Shown here: piece after piece, positions 1 to 7,891 of the stretch
How the letters are laid out: every line of letters begins with the position of its first letter
How positions within the stretch are numbered: position 1 is the stretch's first letter
Assembly: GCF_030123405.1 (NCBI RefSeq)
Contig: NZ_CP126110.1
Location: 4,650,001-4,714,000, forward strand
DNA length: 64,000 bases
DNA from: Neobacillus sp. WH10
GTDB lineage: Bacteria > Bacillota > Bacilli > Bacillales > Cytobacillaceae
Direction of reading: 5' to 3'
Notes under the pieces: model-generated
Database searches by the model: none
What the model was told of the DNA's origin: nothing
Seen by the model: the letters and a program-made list of their open reading frames with translations, nothing else
Position numbers and translations under genes: made by a program

Positions 1-90
1 CCGCCAACATAACTACTATTTCCGCAGAAATTCCCGATAATTCCGCCAAACTAGACAATAATTCCGCCAAAGGATCCAATTTACCGCAAT
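1..90. repeat. 21-bp-phased TTCCGCCAA repeat array (left edge)
   Basis: Five degenerate copies of a TTCCGCCAA-type motif. The CCGC cores start near positions 1, 22, 43, 64 and 84, so the step is 20-21 bp. The array is cut by the window edge and probably continues leftwards. The same motif with the same 21-bp step forms the larger array at 27481-27899. The spacers between motifs are not conserved. It lies beyond the 3' end of the ctpB-like gene. No function is known to me. Confidence 0.75.
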
Positions 91-100
91 ACTTAGTCGA

Positions 101-131
101 CCAAAAATAAAAACAGAGGCCGGAGCCTCTG
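101..131 (-). terminator. Intrinsic terminator of the ctpB-like gene
   Basis: On the minus strand, CAGAGGC pairs with GCCTCTG around a four-base loop and is followed by TTTTTATTTTT. It sits just after the stop codon at 140 and closes the ftsE-ftsX-M23-ctpB gene run. Confidence 0.85.
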
Positions 132-139
132 CTATTTGG

Positions 140-1594
140 TTACTTGGTAATTAACTTTAAGGCCATTTGCAGCTGCAAATCGTTCTTCTCTTTCTTCATT
201 TCTTTTACAACGGCTCCTTCGAGCTTAGCAGCGGTTTTGTTATCAATTTTTCCTGTTGGCTCCAAGTCATTTTTCTCCTGGAAGCCTTTAACAGCTAATT
301 TCGTTTTTGAGTTAAAGTATCCGTCTGTCCGTCCAGGGGCAAATCCTAAGGCGTTTAATATTTCTTGAGCATTCTTTACCTGTTCATTGTTCATGTCCTC
401 AACTAGCGGCTTCTCGACTTGAATTGGATGGGTAGAAAATATTGCCGGCTGTTGGATGGAGACATCTGGTTTGATTCCTTTTTTGTGAATCCAATTTCCA
501 TCGGGGGTCAGCCATTTTGCTAATGTCAACTTTATATTACTGCCGTCCCCCATCGGCATTGCTTGCTGAACAGTTCCTTTTCCAAAGGTTGTTTCGCCAA
601 CGATCTGATAGCCTGCTGCCTCTTTCAACGATCCTGCTAAGATTTCCGATGCGGAAGCACTGCCTTTATTGACAAGGACAAGCACGGGATAATCCTTTTT
701 CTCGGAGATCGTGGAGAAGAAACGCCGTTTTCCCCCGTTGCGTTCTTCTGTCTGAACATATGGCTTATCCTTCGGAACAAATTCTTTTAATATATCCCCG
801 ACACTCTCTAAAAGTCCGCCAGGGTTGCCGCGCACATCAATGATCAGGCCTTTAATATCGTCATTTTCCTGCGCTTTTAATTCTTTTTTAAAATCTATAG
901 CCGTATCTTGCGAGAAGGAGGTAATTTCAATATAGCCAATCTTTTTGCCGTCCTGCTTCTTTATAGATCCGTGAACAGTCTCAAGCGGAATTTCATCACG
1001 CTTGACATCTATGGACAGGGGTTCTTTTAAACCCTTCCTAGCAATCTCTAAATTTACTGTCGTCCCTTTTTTTCCGCGAATTTTAAGCGTTGCTTTGTTA
1101 AGGTCTAAACCCTCGACACTCTTTCCGTCCACCTTTAATATTTGATCATTCGGCTTGATTCCTGCTTTTTCAGCAGGAGAATTTTTAAAAGGCGAGACGA
1201 TGACAATTTTTCCATCGACCATACCGACTTCGGCACCAATTCCTTCAAATGACGATTCCAATGTTTGCGTGAATTGCTGGGCCGTTTCCTTGTCCATATA
1301 AACGGAATAAGGATCCTTTAAAACAGAAAGCATGCCTTGAATCGCGCCTTCAACCAGCTTCTCCTGATCAACTTTCTCAACATAGCGGCTTAAAATAAGG
1401 TCATACGCCTGCTCTACTTTGTCAAGATCCTCTGTATCTGCCTCTGAATTAATAGCGTGTTCTTTAGGGGCTGCCCTCTCTTCAGGTTTGGGAGCTGCTT
1501 CCGTTTTATCAAGAAATTTCATTCCAGCATACGTGCCCCCAGCACCTGTTAGAAGCGAACCCGTCATCAACAGGGCAATCCATTTACGATTCAT
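140..1594 (-). CDS. ctpB: Carboxyl-terminal processing protease, S41 family (CtpB-like)
   Basis: Exported serine protease of 484 residues. Order: an N-terminal membrane/signal segment (about 5-25), a PDZ domain (about 115-195), the S41 catalytic core (about 210-385) and a C-terminal peptidoglycan-binding domain (about 405-465). The Ser-Lys dyad is visible: GSASASE at 311-317 (nucleophile Ser314 by alignment to B. subtilis CtpB) and GKGTVQ with Lys339 and Gln343. In B. subtilis CtpB acts between the spore membranes to cleave SpoIVFA and activate SigK; that role is assumed here from family and synteny. The start is set by AGGAGG 7 bases upstream. It is the last gene of a minus-strand run after ftsE, ftsX and an M23 peptidase, as in Bacillus where ctpB follows ftsX. 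Confidence 0.93.
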   Translation of the reverse strand: MNRKWIALLMTGSLLTGAGGTYAGMKFLDKTEAAPKPEERAAPKEHAINSEADTEDLDKVEQAYDLILSRYVEKVDQEKLVEGAIQGMLSVLKDPYSVYMDKETAQQFTQTLESSFEGIGAEVGMVDGKIVIVSPFKNSPAEKAGIKPNDQILKVDGKSVEGLDLNKATLKIRGKKGTTVNLEIARKGLKEPLSIDVKRDEIPLETVHGSIKKQDGKKIGYIEITSFSQDTAIDFKKELKAQENDDIKGLIIDVRGNPGGLLESVGDILKEFVPKDKPYVQTEERNGGKRRFFSTISEKKDYPVLVLVNKGSASASEILAGSLKEAAGYQIVGETTFGKGTVQQAMPMGDGSNIKLTLAKWLTPDGNWIHKKGIKPDVSIQQPAIFSTHPIQVEKPLVEDMNNEQVKNAQEILNALGFAPGRTDGYFNSKTKLAVKGFQEKNDLEPTGKIDNKTAAKLEGAVVKEMKKEKNDLQLQMALKLITK

Positions 1595-1711
1595 TCAGTA
1601 TCCTCCTCAAGTTAAATACCTGTCATATAAATTTAATAAAAAGGCACCGAATTCCTGCCCGTTTATTAACTTATATGTGAGGAGTGGACGAGTTATGAGT
1701 GAAAGACAGGC

Positions 1712-1747
1712 AAAAAAAAGGAAGAAGCTTAGCCTCCTCCTTTTTTT
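1712..1747 (-). terminator. Intrinsic terminator after the M23 peptidase gene
   Basis: The minus-strand transcript reads AAGGAGGAG, a short loop, then CTTCTTCCTT followed by a U-run. G-U pairs are needed for a full stem. It lies between the M23 gene stop (1753) and the ctpB start, so ctpB may be only partly co-transcribed. Confidence 0.7.
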
Positions 1748-1752
1748 CAATA

Positions 1753-3006
1753 TTAAATTGGAACAGTGGGAATTGGGTTTATCGCTGAATGATAAGCCCA
1801 TTTACCTATATAAAGTTCAAAGTGTAAGTGCTGGCCATGAGAATCACCTGTGTTACCCATGATTCCTATTTGCTGACCTTGTGTAACAGTGTCGCCGACA
1901 TTCACGTCTCTTCTATTCATATGTGCGTAAACAGTTGTATACGTTTGACCATTTACGTTGTGTAAAATGTACACTACATTTCCATAACTTTCCGAGTAAT
2001 GGGAGACATATACTTGTCCAGCAGCAGCTGCCCAAATCGGTACATTCCCTGCCTTGGCAATATCAACACCATAGTGGAAGGCACCGTCCCGTGAACCATA
2101 TCCGGAGGTGACGATTCCAGCAGCTGGTCTTATGAAGCCGCCTGAATTCGATTGTGTTGAAGAACTACTGCCTCCACCGCTTGATGCATTATTTTTAGCT
2201 TGTTGTGCAGCAGCCTCTTTTGCCTGGCGTTCTTGCTCCGATTTAATGCTTTTTTGTATTGCTGCCTCTTGAGCAGCAAGAATCTGCTCTTGCTCTTGTA
2301 AATCCATTGCATAATCGTGTGCTTCCTGCTCTTGTCCCTTAAGATCTGTTAATAATTTATCTTTTTCTGCTTTCTGCGCACTCAATTGCTGATTCATTTT
2401 TTCTAAATCCGCCAACATATTTTTCAAGTCTGAAAGGTCTTTTTCAACCTGATTTTGTTTCGACTCAAGCTCCTTTTTATCGGACTCATGCTGTTTTAAT
2501 ATATCCTGATCCGCCTTCATAATCGTTGCGACCGCATTCGCACGGTCAATGAAATCGCTGAAGCTTGTTGAGCCCATTAATACATCCAAATAATTGACCA
2601 CACCGCCTGTTTCCTGATAGCTGCGTGCCCGATCCTTCAAGAGCTCATTTCGTTTTTCAATTCGCTCCTTAATGATTTTCGTCTCTTCCTGGAGTTTTGC
2701 AATCTCGGCTTTTGTTTCTTCTATTTTGGCTGTTTTTTCATTCATTTTCGTTGTTGTATCACCAATCGCAAAATCAATACGTTCCATGTCGCTCTTCACT
2801 TCAGCCTGTTGGCCTTGGAGCTCACTAATTTTATCATTTGCTGAATTAATATCTGATTTTACATCGGATCGCTTCTCTTGAATTTTATTTTGTTCACCTT
2901 TCAATTTGGAGATAGATTCCGCCTCTATTTTTGCAGGAGTTCCTACAAAAATTGTCCCCAAACCGACCGTAACAGCAACGGCAAGCGTGATAGCTGACTT
3001 CTTCAT
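1753..3006 (-). CDS. Coiled-coil M23 murein endopeptidase (EnvC/PcsB-like arrangement)
   Basis: Exported 417-residue protein. It has a signal peptide (1-29, ending near KIEA), a long heptad-rich coiled coil (about 32-265), a Gly/Ser/Gln linker (about 268-292) and a C-terminal LytM/M23 peptidase domain. Zinc-ligand motifs are visible: HYGVD (first ligand pair region) and HLHFE near residue 395. The domain plan matches EnvC and, with a different catalytic domain, PcsB and CwlO. These families are recruited by the FtsEX transporter to cut peptidoglycan. The gene sits directly downstream of ftsX on the same strand, so it is the best candidate for the FtsEX-controlled hydrolase; that link is inference. 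The start has GGAGGAG upstream. Unlike B. subtilis CwlO, no NlpC/P60 domain is present. Confidence 0.9.
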   Translation of the reverse strand: MKKSAITLAVAVTVGLGTIFVGTPAKIEAESISKLKGEQNKIQEKRSDVKSDINSANDKISELQGQQAEVKSDMERIDFAIGDTTTKMNEKTAKIEETKAEIAKLQEETKIIKERIEKRNELLKDRARSYQETGGVVNYLDVLMGSTSFSDFIDRANAVATIMKADQDILKQHESDKKELESKQNQVEKDLSDLKNMLADLEKMNQQLSAQKAEKDKLLTDLKGQEQEAHDYAMDLQEQEQILAAQEAAIQKSIKSEQERQAKEAAAQQAKNNASSGGGSSSSTQSNSGGFIRPAAGIVTSGYGSRDGAFHYGVDIAKAGNVPIWAAAAGQVYVSHYSESYGNVVYILHNVNGQTYTTVYAHMNRRDVNVGDTVTQGQQIGIMGNTGDSHGQHLHFELYIGKWAYHSAINPIPTVPI

Positions 3007-3097
3007 TTTCGATAATTCTCCTCCATCTCTCTATGTATAGGTAAAACTCTCTTAATCTATGTATTATTAAATGTTTTTATAATAAGAATCTTCTTTA

Positions 3098-3133
3098 CTA
3101 AAATCAAGGAAGGACATGAAAGCAGTCCTTCCT
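3098..3133 (-). terminator. Intrinsic terminator after ftsX
   Basis: AGGAAGGAC (3107-3115) and GTCCTTCCT (3125-3133) form a perfect 9-bp stem. On the minus strand it is followed by TTGATTTT. It separates ftsX from the downstream M23 peptidase gene. Confidence 0.7.
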
Positions 3134-3178
3134 GATAAGAAAAACACAAGCGCCCGTTTCGGCTATATATAGAGAAAG

Positions 3179-4072
3179 TTAAACCTTTAAGAACTTCCTT
3201 ACGGACATCATGCTGCCCCAAACACCTATAAAGGCTCCCATTAAAATCAAAATACCGGAAGTTTGATAGATAAAAGGTTCAACTGGCAGCACCTTGATAA
3301 AAGTCCCATCAAGCCTAGGGCCAAGATAATCATAAGCCCGATAGTAGGCAATTGAAATCAGGATGATTGGTAAAATGGATCCAAGAATTCCGAGCCATAA
3401 CCCTTCTAAAAAGAACGGCCAACGAATAAAGGAATTTGTCGCCCCTACTAATCTCATAATCTTAATTTCTCGCCGTCTAGCAAATATCGTAATCTTAATC
3501 GTATTAGAAATTAAGAAAACCGCCGTAAAGAACAAACCAATAATGAGGACGACTCCAACATTGCGGCTCGCTTCAATAAACTTAAATAATTTTTCAACCT
3601 TGCCCTGCCCGTATTTTACTTTTGCAACGTAATTGTATTTTTCAACCTTTTCTGCGACTTTCATTGTGTCTGTCGGGTTTTTCGTTTTTACGATAAATAC
3701 ATCGTTAAGCGGATTATCCTGTTCAAAAAGTTTAAAGGCCTTTCCATCCTCACCAAGACTTTTCACTAAGTTATCTAGTTCCTTCTCTTTAGGTGAATAT
3801 TTTACACTTTTTACTTCAGGAATTTTCTCTATCTCACTTTTTAATGATTGCTGTTCTTCTTTGCTCGCAGCAACGTCGATGTGAACGCGTATTTGTACAT
3901 CCTCTTCTACGGATTGTGTTACTCTATTAAGATTCATCATAATAACGAAAAAGACACCGACTAATATTAAGGTTACAGTAACAGCACCAACAGATGCAAA
4001 GGTCATCCAGCCATTTCTGGTAATGCTCTTTAAGCTTTCACGGGCGTGACGGCCAATCGTTTTAATTTTCAT
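3179..4072 (-). CDS. ftsX: Cell division ABC transporter permease FtsX
   Basis: Integral membrane subunit of the FtsEX complex, 297 residues from the chosen start (MKIKTIGRH), close to the usual Bacillus length. There is an N-terminal membrane helix (about 22-45), a large extracytoplasmic loop (about 50-165) that in the family contacts the peptidoglycan hydrolase, then three membrane helices in the C-terminal half. FtsX does not transport; it passes ATP-driven conformational change to a wall hydrolase. The start at 4072 is preferred over upstream in-frame starts because AGAGGTG lies 8-9 bases before it and it matches the conserved family N-terminus. It overlaps the 3' end of ftsE by 11 bases, a typical coupled arrangement. 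Confidence 0.96.
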   Translation of the reverse strand: MKIKTIGRHARESLKSITRNGWMTFASVGAVTVTLILVGVFFVIMMNLNRVTQSVEEDVQIRVHIDVAASKEEQQSLKSEIEKIPEVKSVKYSPKEKELDNLVKSLGEDGKAFKLFEQDNPLNDVFIVKTKNPTDTMKVAEKVEKYNYVAKVKYGQGKVEKLFKFIEASRNVGVVLIIGLFFTAVFLISNTIKITIFARRREIKIMRLVGATNSFIRWPFFLEGLWLGILGSILPIILISIAYYRAYDYLGPRLDGTFIKVLPVEPFIYQTSGILILMGAFIGVWGSMMSVRKFLKV

Positions 4073-4748
4073 AACCGTATTCACCTCTTTGCTCATCACG
4101 AACAATTTTTCCGCCTTCAATGGCAATGACGCGATGTTTCAATGTATTAACAATCTCTCTGTTATGGGTTGCCATAACAATCGTTGTTCCTCTTGCATTA
4201 ATTTGTTCAAAAATGTTCATGATTTCCCATGAAGTTTCAGGGTCAAGGTTTCCTGTAGGTTCGTCCGCAATCACAACCTTCGGAGAGTTGACGATCGATC
4301 GGGCAATCGAAACACGCTGTTGCTCACCGCCTGAAAGCTCAGTTGGAAGCATTTTTATTTTATGCTTTAGGCCAACAAGATCGAGTACTTCCATAACCCG
4401 TTTTCTTATGAACTTTGGCTGCGCTTCTATGACCTCAAGGGCAAATGCGACATTTTCATAAACTGTTAATGACGGCAACAGTTTGAAGTCTTGGAAAACC
4501 ACACCCAGATTCCTTCTGTAGAGCGGAACCTTTTTCATTTTTAATTTGGCGAGGTTAACGCCATTCATCGTGATGGTCCCTGAAGATGGTACCTCTTCAC
4601 GGTACATCATTTTTATAAATGTTGATTTCCCTGCACCACTTGGGCCAACGACATAAACAAATTCTCCCTGATTAATCCGGACGTCTATACCATTAATGGC
4701 GGTGACGCCATTTGGATACTTTTTATATACCTCTTGCAATTCTATCAT
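4062..4748 (-). CDS. ftsE: Cell division ATP-binding protein FtsE
   Basis: ABC ATPase of 228 residues from MIELQEVYK. Walker A is GPSGAGKST (about 37-45), the signature is LSGGEQQR (about 138-145), and Walker B is VVIADEP followed by TGNLD. The family drives FtsX to activate a peptidoglycan hydrolase at sites of wall growth; in B. subtilis the pair controls CwlO and entry into sporulation. An earlier GTG start exists three codons upstream but would overlap the AGGTGAT ribosome site, so the ATG at 4748 was chosen. It overlaps ftsX by 11 bases. Confidence 0.96.
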   Translation of the reverse strand: MIELQEVYKKYPNGVTAINGIDVRINQGEFVYVVGPSGAGKSTFIKMMYREEVPSSGTITMNGVNLAKLKMKKVPLYRRNLGVVFQDFKLLPSLTVYENVAFALEVIEAQPKFIRKRVMEVLDLVGLKHKIKMLPTELSGGEQQRVSIARSIVNSPKVVIADEPTGNLDPETSWEIMNIFEQINARGTTIVMATHNREIVNTLKHRVIAIEGGKIVRDEQRGEYGYEN

Positions 4749-4864
4749 TAATATCACCTATAGTTTTAGAGTTATTTAGAATAGTACTATTCGACAATAA
4801 TCTTCGTTTATTTGCAAAATGAACCAAAATAACAAACAATATGTGCATATTTTTGCATATGTTT

Positions 4865-4873
4865 ATTATAACA
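4865..4873 (-). promoter_or_regulatory. Candidate extended -10 promoter for ftsEX
   Basis: The minus strand carries TGTTATAAT (TGnTATAAT, an extended -10) about 110 bases before the ftsE start. No good -35 is present at 17 bp. Plausible SigA-type promoter, sequence-only call. Confidence 0.4.
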
Positions 4874-4964
4874 TTATAAATTGCTAAAAAGTGCAGTAAT
4901 AATATTACAGTTTCTTTTCAAACAATACAATATTCGACAATTTTCTCCATCTTTCGAAAAATAA

Positions 4965-4999
4965 AAAAACGTTCTGCAAATTTCTTGCAGAACGTTTTT
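4965..4999 (-). terminator. Intrinsic terminator of cccB
   Basis: AAAACGTTCTGCAA pairs with TTGCAGAACGTTTTT around a 5-base loop immediately after the cccB stop (5007). The flanking A and T runs make it look bidirectional, but only the minus-strand gene ends here. Confidence 0.9.
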
Positions 5000-5006
5000 G
5001 AAGTTA

Positions 5007-5339
5007 TTACTTTTTGTTTGAAAGCCAATCAGCCACTTTTTCAGCGTCGTCCCCTTGAACTACATTTTGAGGCATTTGACCTTTACCATTCTTAATTGTA
5101 TCTAAAATTTCATCTTTAGATAGTGTTGAGCCAACTTTTGATAAATCTGGACCCATACCACCCTTTAGATCGCCGCCATGGCAGCCAGAGCATTTTTGAT
5201 CATAAATCTTTTGCCCAGCAGAAGCCGTTTCAGTTCCACCGTTACCTTTATCTTTTGTGTTATCTTTGTCGCCTCCACAAGCAGCGAGACCCATTACTAG
5301 GGAAGTTCCAAGCAGCAATGTTAGTAACTTTTTCTTCAT
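5007..5339 (-). CDS. cccB: Lipoprotein cytochrome c-551 (CccB)
   Basis: Small membrane-tethered monohaem cytochrome c of 110 residues. The signal peptide ends in a lipobox-like LAAC, so the mature protein should be lipid-anchored. A charged Gly/Thr linker follows, then one haem-binding motif CSGCH near residue 48, and MPQN supplies a likely axial Met. The family carries electrons on the outer face of the membrane to terminal oxidases such as cytochrome caa3. The start at 5339 has GGGGGAT upstream; the longer reading frame before it has no ribosome site. Same position as in B. subtilis, between the YitT-type gene and ftsE. Confidence 0.94.
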   Translation of the reverse strand: MKKKLLTLLLGTSLVMGLAACGGDKDNTKDKGNGGTETASAGQKIYDQKCSGCHGGDLKGGMGPDLSKVGSTLSKDEILDTIKNGKGQMPQNVVQGDDAEKVADWLSNKK

Positions 5340-5391
5340 AGCTAATCCCCCTTCAGAAATAAATACCATCACTGTGTTATTATACCAATGA

Positions 5392-6258
5392 CTATGAGCG
5401 TTTAAAACCCTCACCTAGGACTTCTGCCGCGTCCATAACGACAACAAATGCAGATGGATCAAGCGTTTTCACCAATTGTTTCAATTTCGTGAACTCCGTT
5501 TGATCAACCACACACATCAGTACAGGCCGTTCATTATCAGTAAAACCACCGTATGCTGATAGTTTTGTCACACCACGGTCAATTTTATTCAAAATTCCTT
5601 CGCGGACTTCTTCTTGTTTATTCGTAATGATCATCGTCATTTTTGATCTTCCAAAACCAACTTGAATGAGGTCAATCATTTTACTTGTTACATAAAGGGC
5701 AATTAACGCATATAATCCCTTTTCAATATCAAAAACGATGGCGGCAGTAAGGACGATTAATCCGTCAATCATAACAACACATCTGCCTAGTGTAAATCCT
5801 GTATATTTATTGATAATTTGAGCGGCAAGGTCAGTACCTCCGGTAGATGCCTTTCCCCGAAACACAATTCCAAGTCCTAGTCCCACGCCAATTCCGCCGA
5901 ACAAAGCACCGAGCAATGCGTCATGTGTCCATGGCTCCAAGTGTTTTGTCAAAAAGACAACAAACGGTAAAAAAATGGTTCCTGCCAGAGTTTTTGCACC
6001 AAATTGTTTCCCTAATAAAACAACACCGGCAATAAATAATGGAATATTAAATGCCCATTGGACATATGCCGGCTCCCACCCAAACAGTGTTTTTAGAATG
6101 GTACTAATCCCGCTTACTCCACCCGAAGCTACCTGGTTAGGCAGCAAAAACACATTAAACGCAAGTGCAATAATAGCAGACCCAATCAGAACAAAAATAT
6201 AATCAATGGCTACTCTCGTCTTAGGATAGGTTTGTGTCAGATTGCTCAATATATTCAT
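5392..6258 (-). CDS. YitT/DUF2179-family membrane protein (YvjA-like)
   Basis: Membrane protein of 288 residues with about five to six hydrophobic helices in the first 200 residues. A soluble C-terminal DUF2179-type domain (about 205-285) ends near FVVVMDAAEVLGEGF. Family members are predicted transporters of unknown substrate; some bind small ligands through the C-terminal domain. It lies between prfB and cccB, as yvjA does in B. subtilis, which supports orthology. The start at 6258 was chosen because it begins the conserved membrane segment; upstream in-frame sequence is not protein-like. Confidence 0.88.
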   Translation of the reverse strand: MNILSNLTQTYPKTRVAIDYIFVLIGSAIIALAFNVFLLPNQVASGGVSGISTILKTLFGWEPAYVQWAFNIPLFIAGVVLLGKQFGAKTLAGTIFLPFVVFLTKHLEPWTHDALLGALFGGIGVGLGLGIVFRGKASTGGTDLAAQIINKYTGFTLGRCVVMIDGLIVLTAAIVFDIEKGLYALIALYVTSKMIDLIQVGFGRSKMTMIITNKQEEVREGILNKIDRGVTKLSAYGGFTDNERPVLMCVVDQTEFTKLKQLVKTLDPSAFVVVMDAAEVLGEGFKRS

Positions 6259-6420
6259 ATAGCTATCTCCTCTAAAATTCCTTGTACAATAAAAATTTCT
6301 ATCAACCGAATGTGAGTATAGCATGGAGAAAATATGGTGTAAATGACAATAAGTTGACGTAGTAAAGGACTAAAATTTTTAATAGCATTTCCTTTAAATA
6401 TGGTTTTCATGAGGCGGCCA

Positions 6421-6458
6421 TAAGAAAAGCCTTTGCCGACTCCATTTCGACAAAGGCT
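6421..6458 (-). terminator. Intrinsic terminator of prfB
   Basis: AGCCTTTG (6428-6435) and CAAAGGCT (6451-6458) form the stem; the minus strand continues with TTTTCTTA. It directly follows the prfB stop codon. Confidence 0.8.
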
Positions 6459-6468
6459 GTTGATTTTA

Positions 6469-7570
6469 TTACGATATTCTTGAACGCAAGTAAGCATTAA
6501 TAAACTGGTCTAAATCCCCATCCATTACTGCTTGAACATTCCCGCTTTCAGTATTTGTGCGGTGATCCTTTACCATCGAATATGGATGGAAAACGTAAGA
6601 ACGGATTTGACTGCCCCAGCCAATTTCCTTCTGTTCGCCGCGGATTTCCAAAAGCTCCTGCTCCTGACGCTCAATTTCCCGTTGATATAGCTTCGCTTTC
6701 AACATTTTCATGGCTGACTCACGGTTTTTAATTTGTGAACGTTCCGATTGACAGGTGACAACAACACCTGTTGGCAGGTGCGTAATCCGGACGGCAGAAT
6801 CCGTGGTATTGATATGCTGTCCACCAGCACCAGTGGCACGGTACGTATCTATTTTTAAATCCTCTGTTCGGATATCTACTTGAATTTCTTCATTAAACTC
6901 CGGCATGACTTCACAGGATACAAATGACGTGTGACGACGTCCGGAGGCATCAAACGGCGAAATCCGCACAAGACGGTGAACACCCTTTTCGGCCTTCAAG
7001 TATCCGTAGGCATTATGTCCTTTGATGGCAAGCGTTACACTTTTAATGCCGGCTTCATCGCCAGGAAGATAATCAAGCGTCTCCACTTTAAAGCCTTTTT
7101 TCTCAGCCCAGCGTGTATACATTCGGAGCAGCATCGATCCCCAGTCCTGTGATTCCGTACCGCCAGCACCCGGGTGAAGCTCCAAAATCGCATTATTTTT
7201 ATCATACTCCTCACTCAAGAGAAGCTGCAGCTCAAATTGATTTAAGCGGCCGGATAGCTGCTGAAGCTCTTCCTCCAGCTCTGCTCTTAATTCCATATCA
7301 TTTTCTTCTTTCACAAGCTCATAGGTTAGTTCCAGGTTTTCATATGAGTCATTCAAATCAGTGAACTCATTTACCTGGTCTTTTAAACCATTTGCCTCAC
7401 TGATGACCAATTGTGCCTTTTCTTGATCATTCCAAAAATCAGGCTGGAGCATGGTATCATCTAGTTCAGCGATTCTAGCTTCCTTATTTTCAAGGTCAAA
7501 GAGACCCCCTAAAGTCCGCTAGTTTCTTAGCTGTTTTTTCAAGTTCATTTCGAATTTCCGCTAATTCCAT
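6469..7570 (-). CDS. prfB: Peptide chain release factor 2, with programmed +1 frameshift
   Basis: RF2 recognises UGA and UAA and releases the finished protein. The gene is in two frames. A 24-codon leader starts at 7570 (MELAEIRNEL) and reaches an in-frame TGA at 7498-7496. The main frame then runs from GAC at 7497 to 6469. The joined product is 366 residues, the normal Bacillus length. The GGQ release motif is visible as GAGGQHINTT. The tripeptide discriminator region lies at about 200-210. This is the classic autoregulation: low RF2 slows termination at TGA and allows the shift. The start has GGTGAAGGA just upstream. It is not a pseudogene. Confidence 0.97.
7495..7510 (-). promoter_or_regulatory. 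RF2 programmed frameshift site
   Basis: The minus strand reads AGG GGG TCT CTT TGA C. The internal Shine-Dalgarno-like AGGGGG (7510-7505), the CTT slip codon (7501-7499) and the TGAC stop context are the conserved parts of bacterial prfB frameshift signals. After the shift the frame continues GAC CTT GAA. Confidence 0.95.
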
Positions 7571-7891
7571 TTCCTTCACCTCTATAAAAAAATTAAATGA
7601 CATCCGGTTCGTTTTGTTCAGTTCCTTTTCCATTATAGCGTGATTACAGGATAAAATTCAAAGTTTGACGAAAAACTAGGAAATTCAAATAGTTTTAAAA
7701 AAACTTGTATCTTACGCAAGAATCCAACAAAATTCCTTAGTATTTATATATTTCACTCTGTCAAAAATGGTACTATTAAAGATAATAAACCTCTTAGGAC
7801 AGCTGTTAATACATAATGAATACATATCTTTTTGTAAAGTGCAAATAGAAACGGGATTAAAGAGATAGACCTTTTAAAGGAGTCGAGTGAA
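7571..7891. other. Divergent intergenic region prfB / SEC-C gene
   Basis: About 320 bases, AT-rich, between the prfB leader (minus) and the SEC-C/TPR gene (plus). It should hold both promoters, but I see no confident -35/-10 pair, terminator or coding remnant. In the usual Bacillus order this would be the prfB-secA junction. Confidence 0.5.

Noticed and set aside
1607..1801. 64-codon minus-strand frame between ctpB and the M23 gene
   Set aside because: It runs through a terminator hairpin and overlaps the 3' end of the M23 gene in another frame; no conserved features.
7452..7570. prfB as a truncated gene or pseudogene
   Set aside because: The stop in the leader is the programmed frameshift; the joined frame gives a normal 366-residue RF2.
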